A stretch of 47,206 nt of DNA from Candidatus Saccharimonadota bacterium (GCA_017511685.1 JAFWJE010000020.1:1-47206); one strand, 5' to 3'. Positions 1 through 6,607 are shown, numbered from the stretch's first letter. Program-made: numbers and translations. The notes: generated by a model from the letters alone, not told the origin.

Positions 1-680
1 ACCGCGATGCTGACGGCACTGGCACCAAGAGATCCTACACCGTCAGAAAACTCGCCGATGGTAACTGTTGGATGACAGAAAACCTTAAATATGACTTAAG
101 AGGCCTTTACAATAACGGCAAGCGTGGCATCGGGTCAAAGAATGACGGCTCCACCTTTGAGATGACGGATGCTAACCTTGACACGGGTGTTTCTGGCTAC
201 TACACTACATCTGATGCTTATGACTACGTGATTACTCCGGATACTACCTCGGCGAATGTTACTAGATATAATGCCCAAATCGGCAACACTACTGGCACCG
301 AATACTACTACACTTGGACTGGCGCCACTGCTGGCCAAGGCTCCCAGAGCCAAAGCAGCAGCGGTACTAACATAGATGGCTCCATCTGCCCAGCCGGTTG
401 GAGATTACCAACCTATAGTGGCACTTATAGTTACCAGACACTCTACAGTAGCTACAATAATACTGCTGCCAAATGGGAACAATACCCAGCTACATTTCTG
501 CGCGTCGGCTACTTCAGCTCTGGTAGTCATCACGACACGTCGAGTGGCTATTACTGGTCGGCGTCTGTCAACTCTGCTATCTACGCATACTACATGTACT
601 ACTACAATGGAGATGTCCATCTGCAGGACTACTACATTAAGAACCTCGGCTTCTCAGTCCGCTGTGTCGCTAATCGCTAG
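1..680 (+). CDS. C-terminal part of a large surface protein with a FISUMP-type domain (partial, open at left edge)
   Basis: The frame is open from base 3 to the TAG at 678-680, so the true start lies outside the window. The visible part has the Fibrobacter succinogenes major paralogous (FISUMP) pattern: a DGNCWMTENL motif, a central WRLPT motif, YWSAS, and a terminal GFSVRCVA. These domains adopt a C-type-lectin/formylglycine-enzyme-like fold and end many large extracellular proteins of Saccharibacteria and Bacteroidetes. The sequence is rich in Ser, Thr, Tyr and Gly. There is no C-terminal membrane anchor or sortase signal. The coding strand is C-rich, unlike the neighbouring genes. Its role is probably extracellular binding, but no ligand can be read from the sequence. 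The gene at the right edge appears to belong to the same broad class. Confidence 0.75.
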   Translation, partial: RDADGTGTKRSYTVRKLADGNCWMTENLKYDLRGLYNNGKRGIGSKNDGSTFEMTDANLDTGVSGYYTTSDAYDYVITPDTTSANVTRYNAQIGNTTGTEYYYTWTGATAGQGSQSQSSSGTNIDGSICPAGWRLPTYSGTYSYQTLYSSYNNTAAKWEQYPATFLRVGYFSSGSHHDTSSGYYWSASVNSAIYAYYMYYYNGDVHLQDYYIKNLGFSVRCVANR

Positions 681-701
681 CTTGAACTATACCCTTAAAT
701 G

Positions 702-736
702 AAGTGAACCCCTTTTTGAAGTGAACCCTTTTTGTA
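702..736 (+). repeat. Short tandem direct repeat after the surface gene
   Basis: The unit GAAGTGAACCC(C)TTTTTG occurs twice in tandem just after the stop codon. It has no stem, so it is not a clear terminator. Function unknown. Confidence 0.5.
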
Positions 737-771
737 GGCTAGCCTAGTCTAATTCTGGCGCCATGAATACG

Positions 772-800
772 TTGAAATTGGTAAAAAAGTTTGGTATAAT
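772..800 (+). promoter_or_regulatory. Promoter of the first TA module
   Basis: TTGAAA (772-777), a 17-nt spacer and TGGTATAAT with TATAAT at 795-800. The predicted start near 807 gives a leader of about 37 nt that carries AGAAAGG (827-833) ahead of the ATG at 844. Confidence 0.7.
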
Positions 801-843
801 TAAAATTGTAAAAATATTTTTTAAAAAGAAAGGTTTTTAAAAA

Positions 844-1146
844 ATGGGGCAGATAATAACGCTAAGTCAGTCGGGGCAATTTACTTTGCCGCGGGCGATA
901 CGGGAGGATTTGGGATTTAAGAAGGGTGATAAGGCAGAGATAGAGGTGGCTGATGGAAAGGTAGTGATTACACGGCGGCGGACTTTTGACGAGATAGAAG
1001 CAGAGATGCAGAAAATGCGCGAGGCGGTGCCGGCGAAAAAGCGGGAGGCTTGGAAAAAGTATGCCGGAATGTCGGTAAGCGAAATACGCGAGGCGTGGGA
1101 CAAGACGCCGGAGGGGCAAGCTAAATATATGGAGGAGATGGCCTAG
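844..1146 (+). CDS. AbrB/SpoVT-type antitoxin (VapB-like), module 1
   Basis: A 100-residue protein. The N-terminus (about residues 1-48) is a swapped-hairpin AbrB/MazE-type DNA-binding domain: a QSGQFTLP strand, RAIREDLGFKKGD, then EVADGKVVITRR. The C-terminus (about 50-100) is charged and helical, as expected of the part that blocks the toxin. The stop TAG overlaps the GTG start of the PIN toxin by one base (TAGTG), which indicates translational coupling. Such antitoxins normally bind their own promoter together with the toxin. The ATG at 844 is 10 nt after AGAAAGG. The family is clear; the specific name vapB is by context. Confidence 0.85.
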   Translation: MGQIITLSQSGQFTLPRAIREDLGFKKGDKAEIEVADGKVVITRRRTFDEIEAEMQKMREAVPAKKREAWKKYAGMSVSEIREAWDKTPEGQAKYMEEMA

Positions 1147-1562
1147 TGAAAGACGATATACAGGCGATAGACACTAATGTGATAGTGCGATACATTACGC
1201 GCGATAATGAAGCATTATACAAGCGGGCAGTACGTCTGCTTTCTAGTGCGTTTTTGTATTTTGAGGTAGATGATATAGCGATTTCTGAAACGATATATGT
1301 GTTGGAGCGGACGCATTATGCGTTGTCTAGGCAAGAAATCGTGCGGTATTTATTGGACTTTTTGGAAATCCCATCGGTGGTGTGTCGGAATAGAGATGTA
1401 GTGCGCGACGCGTTCTCGTTGTATTTGGCACATCCGGCGTTGTCGTTTAATGATTGCTATTTGGCGGTGAAAACGGCGTTGCTTTTTGAGGAGCCTTTGT
1501 GGACATTTGATAAAAAATTAGCTAAGCAGTCTGGGACGGCGAAGTTGGTGCCGGCGGCATAG
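1146..1562 (+). CDS. PIN-domain toxin (VapC-like ribonuclease), module 1
   Basis: A 138-residue PIN domain, the usual VapC length. The acidic metal-binding residues are visible: D9 in AIDTNVIVRY, E48 in AISETIYVLE, D103 in SFNDCYLAVK and D122 in TFDKKLAK. VapC toxins are Mg-dependent RNases that cut specific RNAs (often tRNA or the 23S sarcin-ricin loop) when the antitoxin is degraded. The GTG start overlaps the antitoxin stop. The protein ends in LVPAA, exactly like the second toxin, so the two are paralogues. Target unknown. Confidence 0.87.
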   Translation: MKDDIQAIDTNVIVRYITRDNEALYKRAVRLLSSAFLYFEVDDIAISETIYVLERTHYALSRQEIVRYLLDFLEIPSVVCRNRDVVRDAFSLYLAHPALSFNDCYLAVKTALLFEEPLWTFDKKLAKQSGTAKLVPAA

Positions 1563-1579
1563 GGGGCTTTTAGTTGCGG

Positions 1580-1646
1580 AATTATTAAAGGTGTGATATA
1601 TTAATAATTAAGGGGGAATTAATAATAAAACGATAATTATTAAAGG
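1580..1646 (+). promoter_or_regulatory. Repeat-rich operator candidate before the second TA module
   Basis: The 12-mer AATTATTAAAGG occurs twice as a direct repeat (1580-1591 and 1635-1646), and its core pairs with TTAATAATT (1601-1609) as an inverted repeat. The second copy runs into the Shine-Dalgarno AAAGGAG (1642-1648). This fits an autoregulatory operator for the AbrB-type antitoxin. That role is inferred from layout only. Confidence 0.5.
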
Positions 1647-1654
1647 AGCTAGCG

Positions 1655-1966
1655 GTGGGCAGAAAGGCGAAATCTCAGATGAATGTGATGACAGTGACGA
1701 AGGTGGGGCAGGTGACGATACCGAAGTTTTTGCGGGAAAAGTATAACATTGTGGACACGGTGCGGATGGTGGAGCGGCCGGATGGACTTTTGATTAAAAA
1801 AGAGGAGGCGCTAGATGAAAGATTGGACAGAGTGCGAGCAAAGTTTTCTAAAAAAACGAAAACTTGGATAAGAGAAAATAGCGGTAAAACTGCTGGCGAG
1901 TTAAGAGAGGACGTATTAAAATCAAAAGAATGGGCAAAATACACGGAGGATAAATATGGCGTGTAG
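1655..1966 (+). CDS. AbrB/SpoVT-type antitoxin (VapB-like), module 2
   Basis: A 103-residue protein with the same architecture as the first antitoxin: an N-terminal AbrB-like hairpin (VTKVGQVTIPKFLREKYNI, then VERPDGLLIKK), then a charged helical C-terminus (SKKTKTWIRENSGKTAGELR). The GTG start at 1655 is chosen because AAAGGAG (1642-1648) lies 6 nt upstream; an in-frame ATG at 1679 would leave the N-terminal strand intact and is the alternative. The gene overlaps the following toxin by 11 nt. It shows only modest similarity to its partner upstream, so the duplication is old or the modules were acquired separately. Confidence 0.83.
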   Translation: MGRKAKSQMNVMTVTKVGQVTIPKFLREKYNIVDTVRMVERPDGLLIKKEEALDERLDRVRAKFSKKTKTWIRENSGKTAGELREDVLKSKEWAKYTEDKYGV

Positions 1967-2372
1967 AAAAACGATTTCGGTTGATACAAATGTGTTTTTG
2001 AGATTAATTCTTAGAGATAACGAGAATATGTATGAGCGAGCAAAGTATCTTATCAATACGCCGCGTTGTTATTTTACGGTGATAGATCAGGTGGTTTTGG
2101 AATGTATTTTTGTTTTGACCGGAGAAAAGATGGGGATGAGTAGGGAGCTGGCGGTGGAGGCGGTAATGGCGGTTTTGGATGAGCCAAGAATAGAGTATAA
2201 TGAGCCATTGTTTGAAAAAGTGTTTGCGATGTTTTTGGCGCATCCGAAGTTGTCACTTAATGACTGTTATTTAGTGGTGAAAGCAGAGAGCGATGAGGTG
2301 GCGCCACTTTATACATTTGATAAGAAATTGGCTGGGCAGGCGGAGGGGGCGCAGTTGGTGCCGGCAGCATAA
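1956..2372 (+). CDS. PIN-domain toxin (VapC-like ribonuclease), module 2
   Basis: A 138-residue PIN domain, the same length as toxin 1. The acidic residues are D10 (SVDTNVFLRL), E49 (VVLECIFVL), D103 (SLNDCYLVVK) and D122 (TFDKKLA). The C-terminal LVPAA matches toxin 1. The start codon lies inside the antitoxin gene, so translation is coupled. Predicted to be an RNase neutralised by the protein encoded just upstream. Substrate unknown. It converges on fmt with a 62-nt gap and no obvious terminator. Confidence 0.87.
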   Translation: MACRKTISVDTNVFLRLILRDNENMYERAKYLINTPRCYFTVIDQVVLECIFVLTGEKMGMSRELAVEAVMAVLDEPRIEYNEPLFEKVFAMFLAHPKLSLNDCYLVVKAESDEVAPLYTFDKKLAGQAEGAQLVPAA

Positions 2373-2434
2373 GGGGGGTCGGTGTGGTGTGTCGGCCGAT
2401 GTTGGTGCCGGTTAGTGATTGGCGTGGGTGCGCG

Positions 2435-3310
2435 CTATTTGGCGTAGCCGTTTTTGAAAGATTTGGCGTCCATAGGGCGCTTGCCGGCGGGCTGGAGGGT
2501 GTCGATGGCGAGGTAGGTGTTATCTTTGCACTTAATAGCGAGGGTGGCGCTTGCGGCATCGGCTGGGCTGTCAAGGACATGGGCGGCCAAGATGATACAC
2601 TCTTTGCCATAAAAAGTGTACTTGCTTTTAGGCCAGCCGATGTGGGCGCGGATTTGTCTTTCAAGCTCGGTGGCGGTGTGGGCTGCGGGGTCTAGTTTAG
2701 AAAGGGTGGTGCTAAGCATTTTGGTGTAAGACGGCTCGCCTTGCTGAGGTTCTGGCTGGACGAGTTGATTTAATGTGGCGGTGGGGGCTAGGCTGGCAAG
2801 TTTGCTGGCGAGCCAAGTGGCACCGGCCTCGGCTAGGGCGGTGTAGATTTCTGACTTAGGGGCGTTGTCGGAAAAATTAAGGGCGGTTTGGTAATAAAGT
2901 GGGCCGGCATCCATGGCGGCGACGAGTTTCATAATGGAGACGCCAAAGTCGGTGTTGCCATTTACGATGGCAGTTTCAATAGGCGAAGGGCCGCGGTATT
3001 TGGGAAGGCTGGAGGGGTGGATATTCAAAATACCTTCTGGCTCAAAGAGGTCTAAAACGTCTGATTTAATAATGACGCCGTAAGAGGCGAGGACGCCGTG
3101 GGCGGTAGGTTGAGATGTTTTGAGACGCTTAACCTCATCTAAATCGGATTTCGTGCGGGCGTGGAAAATGATGTCGCAAGTTGTTGCTAGTGTAGCCTTG
3201 GCGGCGTCAGCAAGGGGGCCGTTGCCAAAGAAAATGATTTGCGGGCGGCTGGTGCTGGTGTTGGTGCTGGTACTAACGCTGGTACTGGTGCTAGATTCGG
3301 TGCTAGTCAT
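2435..3310 (-). CDS. fmt: Methionyl-tRNA formyltransferase
   Basis: Transfers a formyl group from 10-formyl-THF to Met-tRNA(fMet) for initiation. The catalytic core is clear: NIHPSSLPKYRGPSPIETAI, with the conserved Asn-His and the HPS loop, and VAAMDAGP, followed by a C-terminal OB-like domain. 291 residues, slightly short. The ATG at 3310 overlaps the 3' end of def by 8 nt, the usual def-fmt pairing. Odd feature: residues 2-21 are almost only Ser and Thr, encoded by a degenerate six-base repeat, ahead of the first core strand (PQIIFFGNGP). No other in-frame start lies closer to the core, so the extension seems real. Confidence 0.92.
   Translation of the reverse strand: MTSTESSTSTSVSTSTNTSTSRPQIIFFGNGPLADAAKATLATTCDIIFHARTKSDLDEVKRLKTSQPTAHGVLASYGVIIKSDVLDLFEPEGILNIHPSSLPKYRGPSPIETAIVNGNTDFGVSIMKLVAAMDAGPLYYQTALNFSDNAPKSEIYTALAEAGATWLASKLASLAPTATLNQLVQPEPQQGEPSYTKMLSTTLSKLDPAAHTATELERQIRAHIGWPKSKYTFYGKECIILAAHVLDSPADAASATLAIKCKDNTYLAIDTLQPAGKRPMDAKSFKNGYAK
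3247..3292 (-). repeat. Degenerate GCTGGT/ACTGGT hexamer repeat inside fmt
   Basis: Read on the + strand, GGTGCTGGT-type units recur about eight times. They encode the Ser/Thr run at the Fmt N-terminus. Such a tract can expand or contract by slippage, in steps that keep the frame when whole units change. Confidence 0.6.
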
Positions 3311-3875
3311 CAGGGAAAAGCTCCTTGTTGCCTTTGATGTGCTGATCGTAATCTAGGGGGTCAAGGTCGCCTTTTTCGTTCATAATGTAGAAAGCATCGT
3401 GGTCGTCTTTGATGTGGTCGATGAATAAAATGCCGTCTAGGTGGTCGATTTCGTGGAGGAGGGTGCGGGCGAGGTAGCCGTCAGCCTTGATGCGGACCGG
3501 GGTGCCGTCCTCTAAAATGGCTTTGATTTTGCATTTTTCAGGGCGGGGAACTTTGCCGTAGATGTCTGGAACAGAGAGGCAGCCTTCATAGTCTCTAATA
3601 ATTTTACCTTCGGTTTTAATGACTTCTGGGTTGATCAAAGCGGTGAAATTATTGTTTTTCTTGTCATCTAAATCGTCGCGGACGATGATGACGCGCTTGT
3701 TATGCCCGAGCTGAGGCGCGGCCATGGCGGCGGAAAGCTCATGAGGGTGGTCGTTTTCCCATTCTAGGGAATTTTTGCGCATATCGGCGATGATTTTTAG
3801 GATTTCATCATCAATAACACCAACTTTAGTGGATTTCTGGCGGAGACGTGGGTCTGGGGTGGCGATGATGTTCAT
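3303..3875 (-). CDS. def: Peptide deformylase
   Basis: Removes the N-formyl group from nascent proteins; a metal enzyme acting at the ribosome exit. The three family motifs are present: SAAMAAPQLG (motif 1), YEGCLSVP (Cys metal ligand) and LLHEIDHLDG (the HExxH metal site). 190 residues, normal. Its -10 box TATAAT lies 6 nt upstream of the ATG, so the mRNA is predicted to be leaderless. It is co-transcribed with fmt downstream. Together with map (10285) the window encodes the full N-terminal formylation, deformylation and Met-removal route. Confidence 0.95.
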   Translation of the reverse strand: MNIIATPDPRLRQKSTKVGVIDDEILKIIADMRKNSLEWENDHPHELSAAMAAPQLGHNKRVIIVRDDLDDKKNNNFTALINPEVIKTEGKIIRDYEGCLSVPDIYGKVPRPEKCKIKAILEDGTPVRIKADGYLARTLLHEIDHLDGILFIDHIKDDHDAFYIMNEKGDLDPLDYDQHIKGNKELFPDD

Positions 3876-3881
3876 AGGGAT

Positions 3882-3910
3882 ATTATATCATAAAAGTGAC
3901 GGCGGGTCGA
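3882..3910 (-). promoter_or_regulatory. Promoter of def-fmt
   Basis: On the minus strand TATAAT occupies 3887-3882 and is separated by exactly 6 nt from the ATG at 3875. The -35-like TCGACC (3910-3905) is 17 nt further up and lies inside the dispersed repeat at 3886-3916. Confidence 0.6.
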
Positions 3911-3916
3911 GGGTGA
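3886..3916 (-). repeat. Dispersed 31-bp repeat, copy 1 (inverted relative to copies 2 and 3)
   Basis: On the minus strand this reads TCACCCTCGACCCGCCGTCA followed by CTTTTATGATA. A near-identical copy is at 5900-5930 in the opposite orientation and a third, shorter copy is at 6561-6589. Copies 1 and 2 flank priA as inverted repeats. Confidence 0.8.
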
Positions 3917-3919
3917 GCG

Positions 3920-3948
3920 TTGAACTCGAATATCAAAAAGAGTATAAT
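3920..3948 (+). promoter_or_regulatory. Promoter of priA
   Basis: TTGAAC (3920-3925), 17-nt spacer, TATAAT (3943-3948). The ATG at 3955 follows after exactly 6 nt, so transcription should start at the start codon. Confidence 0.7.
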
Positions 3949-3954
3949 AGAGGT

Positions 3955-5928
3955 ATGTACTGCGAGGTGATACCAATTCGGCTTTTTCGTGAGGACGCGG
4001 GCGTTTTGACTTACGCTTTTGACCAAGTGGTCACGCCAGTCAAAATCGGCCACATCGTCGAAATCCCACTAGGCAAAACCAAGACCTATGGCATCGTCGT
4101 CAGAATCGTCAAAACCGTAGATTTTAAGACTAAGCCGGTGACAAAAATCCTCTACAAAACACCGTTGCCGGAGCATATTATCAAGGCAATTTTTTGGCTT
4201 TCGGAGTATTATTTGGTGCCACTGCCGCTAGTTGCCAAAATGTTTTTGCCACAGGGCTTAGGTGTTAGCCGGCGGCGCAAGACCAAAAGTACCGTCGCAA
4301 AAAACAGCAAGCCGCAGTCCACATCAGAAAACATCCCTCTAAACACCGCCCAAAAACAAGCGTTAAAAGAGCTAGCAAAGGTCAAAAGTTCCACCAAACT
4401 GCTCTTTGGCGTCACCGGCTCCGGCAAAACCAACATTTATCTCACAGAGGCCAGAACGGCACTCCGGCAACAAAAATCCATCATCTTACTAGTCCCAGAA
4501 ATCGCCCTCACTTCGCAGCTAGTCCAGATTTTTGAACGAACTTTTGGCCACAAAGTCATTCTAATTCACTCCAACAAAACCGAGGCGGAGCGCCACCTGA
4601 TTTGGGAGGATATTTTAGATGCGACGGAGCCAAAAATCATCATCGGTCCACGCTCGGCTTTGCTTAGCCCAGTAAAAAATCTTGGTCTCATCATCATTGA
4701 TGAGGCTCACGAGAACACCTATTTCCAAGAGAACGCGCCCAAGTATTCAGCGCTTAGATTGGCTAGTTTTATGGCACGGACGCTCAAGATTCCTTGTATC
4801 TATGGCACCGCCACTCCGCTCGTTTCGGATTACTATCTGGCAGACAAAAAACAAGCGCTGGTCACACTTAGCCAAAAGGCTAAGTCCACCGCCGAGCGTC
4901 CCAACTTCCATTTGATTCCACTAAAAAATCGCGAGGAGTTTTCTAAAAATCGCTATTTTTCCGACAAGCTGTTGGCGCAAATCAAGGATAATTTGGCAAA
5001 CGGTTACCAGACTTTAATTTTTCATAACCGACGTGGTTCGGCGCCACTGACGCTCTGCGAAAATTGCGGTTGGCAGGCACTTTGCCCAAATTGTTTTTTG
5101 CCGCTAACACTTCACGCCGATAGTTACCAGCTGATATGTCACACCTGCGGTCATATTGGCAAAGTCCCCAAATCTTGCCCAGAATGTCAAAAGCCAGACA
5201 TCATTCACAAAGGTTTTGGCACTAAACTTTTAGAGCAAGAGCTAAAGAAACTATTTAAAGATGCCGCCATCATTCGCTTTGACGCAGACAATACTAAGAC
5301 TGAAACATTAGCCAATAATTTTGACGACGTCAAAAATGGGAAATACCAGATTATCATTGGTACCCAAACTATTACTAAAGGCCTTGATTTGCCGCTGTTA
5401 AAAACCGTTGGCGTGGTTCAGGCTGATGCTGGGCTGAGTTTACCAGATTACGCCGCACCGGAAAAAACCTATGAGCTATTAAACCAAGTTATTGGTCGGG
5501 TGGGTCGTGGACATTTGGATGCAACGGATGTATACATTCAAACTTATCAGCCAGAAAATCCAGTAATTGTCTCCGCTATTAATTCCGATTATGATACCTT
5601 CTATCGGACCACTTTGCGAATGCGGCAGGCGGGCCATTTTCCGCCATTTTACTACTTGGCAAAACTTAGCGTAACTTATAAAACTGAGGCCATCGCCGTC
5701 CGTAATATCAATGCAATTTATCGTGGTCTAGCACAAAGGGCTAGTGCGCTGGGCATAGAAGTAACCAAACCTACGCCAGCGTTTCACGAGCGGATCGCCA
5801 GCGGGTTTGTCTGGCAGATTTTCTTGCGTTCTACTTCCAGAGTTAAGCTTATTGCCGCTCTAAAAACTTTAGACCCGGTGCTCTCTCGCGGGCTACACAT
5901 CACCCTCGACCCGCCATCGCTTTTATGA
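3955..5928 (+). CDS. priA: Primosomal replication-restart helicase PriA
   Basis: A superfamily 2 DNA helicase that reloads the replisome at stalled forks. Order: N-terminal DNA-end-binding domain (about 1-100), Walker A GVTGSGKT (about 152-159), DEAH box in IIDEAHENTY (about 249), a cysteine-rich zinc-binding insert of CxxC pairs (about 366-415: CENCGWQALCPNC, then CHTCG and CPECQ), and helicase motifs GTQTITKGLDLP and QVIGRVGRG. With the ATG at 3955 the protein has 657 residues. A longer in-frame reading from 3775 runs back through the promoter and into antisense def, so it is rejected. The coding strand is C-rich, opposite to the neighbouring genes, and the gene lies between inverted repeats. 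Confidence 0.95.
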   Translation: MYCEVIPIRLFREDAGVLTYAFDQVVTPVKIGHIVEIPLGKTKTYGIVVRIVKTVDFKTKPVTKILYKTPLPEHIIKAIFWLSEYYLVPLPLVAKMFLPQGLGVSRRRKTKSTVAKNSKPQSTSENIPLNTAQKQALKELAKVKSSTKLLFGVTGSGKTNIYLTEARTALRQQKSIILLVPEIALTSQLVQIFERTFGHKVILIHSNKTEAERHLIWEDILDATEPKIIIGPRSALLSPVKNLGLIIIDEAHENTYFQENAPKYSALRLASFMARTLKIPCIYGTATPLVSDYYLADKKQALVTLSQKAKSTAERPNFHLIPLKNREEFSKNRYFSDKLLAQIKDNLANGYQTLIFHNRRGSAPLTLCENCGWQALCPNCFLPLTLHADSYQLICHTCGHIGKVPKSCPECQKPDIIHKGFGTKLLEQELKKLFKDAAIIRFDADNTKTETLANNFDDVKNGKYQIIIGTQTITKGLDLPLLKTVGVVQADAGLSLPDYAAPEKTYELLNQVIGRVGRGHLDATDVYIQTYQPENPVIVSAINSDYDTFYRTTLRMRQAGHFPPFYYLAKLSVTYKTEAIAVRNINAIYRGLAQRASALGIEVTKPTPAFHERIASGFVWQIFLRSTSRVKLIAALKTLDPVLSRGLHITLDPPSLL

Positions 5929-5930
5929 TG
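5900..5930 (+). repeat. Dispersed 31-bp repeat, copy 2
   Basis: TCACCCTCGACCCGCCATCG then CTTTTATGATG, differing from copy 1 at three positions by eye. It covers the last codons and stop of priA. Confidence 0.8.
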
Positions 5931-5940
5931 ATGGTTATGT

Positions 5941-5969
5941 TTGAATAAAACGATAGTTTTTGATAGTAT
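5941..5969 (+). promoter_or_regulatory. Promoter of the nuclease-like gene
   Basis: TTGAAT (5941-5946), 17-nt spacer, TAGTAT (5964-5969). The predicted transcript start near 5976 leaves almost no leader before the ATG at 5979. Confidence 0.45.
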
Positions 5970-5978
5970 GTGAAATAC

Positions 5979-6407
5979 ATGGTTTATATGAACCTTAAAA
6001 TTAAACGATACCCTCATAGAAAAATTGGAAAAATCCGAAAAGAAACAGGACGCAAATTAAGTGATGATGAAAACATGGTCGCAAAATCTTTAGCGCGTTT
6101 TGGCTATGATATGTTGTTTTTAAAAGAGGCTAAGTTAACCAATATGACTAATCCGGATTTCTTTTGGCAAAAGGATCATGCTAATTGGGAAATAAAGACA
6201 TTATATGGTAACAGTAGTAGCAATACTAAACATGCTTTTAGACATGCACTCTCACAATCTAAGAAAATAGTAATAAACGCCATTCGAACAAAGCGTGACA
6301 TAAAAAGAATAGCACAAGACATTCTTGATGCGATGGAGGATTTTCCGTCAATAAGAGGTATAGAGGTTATTATCGTTGACAAAGAGCAATACATAAAAAT
6401 CCCTTAG
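5979..6407 (+). CDS. Orphan PD-(D/E)XK nuclease-like protein, resembling CdiA C-terminal toxin domains
   Basis: A 142-residue basic protein of unknown function. The centre reads NPDFFW followed about ten residues later by WEIKTL, the PD...(D/E)xK layout of this nuclease superfamily. After it come QSKKIVINAI and a terminal IEVIIVDKE strand, as in the C-terminal tRNase domains of contact-dependent inhibition proteins. There is no signal peptide or delivery domain, and no recognisable immunity gene beside it. Possible starts are GTG 5970, ATG 5979 and ATG 5988; 5979 suits the promoter best. The gene lies between direct copies of the dispersed repeat (5900 and 6561). The nuclease call rests on motif reading only. 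Confidence 0.5.
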   Translation: MVYMNLKIKRYPHRKIGKIRKETGRKLSDDENMVAKSLARFGYDMLFLKEAKLTNMTNPDFFWQKDHANWEIKTLYGNSSSNTKHAFRHALSQSKKIVINAIRTKRDIKRIAQDILDAMEDFPSIRGIEVIIVDKEQYIKIP

Positions 6408-6420
6408 GCTGATTTAATAA

Positions 6421-6449
6421 TTGACCTTTTTATGGAATTGCACTATAAT
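6421..6449 (+). promoter_or_regulatory. Strong promoter of a candidate small RNA
   Basis: TTGACC (6421-6426), 17-nt spacer, TATAAT (6444-6449), close to consensus. The predicted start is about 6456, and no ORF follows before the terminator at 6525-6560. Confidence 0.75.
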
Positions 6450-6455
6450 GAAAAT

Positions 6456-6560
6456 AAGAGAGCTGGCCATGACAATTCGTTACACTCGTTATGGTTCACG
6501 AAGCGTTCCCCTACCAGCTCATTCAATACCGTGCCGATAACGCGTCGCGGTATTTTTTGT
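6456..6560 (+). ncRNA. Candidate small structured RNA of about 105 nt
   Basis: Bounded by a strong promoter and a U-rich terminator, with no coding frame. Outer stem GAGCTGG (6460-6466) with CCAGCTC (6514-6520); inner stem CCATGAC (6467-6473) with GTTATGG (6488-6494, one G-U pair). It lacks the 4.5S/SRP GGAAGGAAGCAGCC-type loop and the TpsiC/CCA features of tRNA or tmRNA. Identity unknown. Confidence 0.5.
6525..6560 (+). terminator. Rho-independent terminator of the small RNA
   Basis: AATACCG (6525-6531) pairs with CGGTATT (6548-6554), extended by two more pairs, followed by a T run (6553-6558). Confidence 0.75.
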
Positions 6561-6589
6561 TCTCGACCCGCCGTCACTTTTATGATGAT
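6561..6589 (+). repeat. Dispersed repeat, copy 3
   Basis: TCTCGACCCGCCGTCACTTT then TATGATGAT, same orientation as copy 2 and nearly identical to copy 1 over 26-28 bp. Confidence 0.75.
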
Positions 6590-6607
6590 TTGGGCGTAAG
6601 GAAAATG

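Noticed and set aside
2384-2695. Open frame of 103 codons on the plus strand
   Set aside because: It lies antisense to the C-terminal half of fmt and shows no domain; a shadow of the G-rich strand.
3775-3954. Longer N-terminus for priA
   Set aside because: It runs antisense to def and through the priA promoter; the PriA family starts at the residue coded from 3955.
6456-6560. tRNA or SRP RNA at this place
   Set aside because: The GGTTCACGAAGCGTTCC stretch recalls a T arm, but the acceptor, anticodon and CCA parts are missing and the SRP loop sequence is absent.
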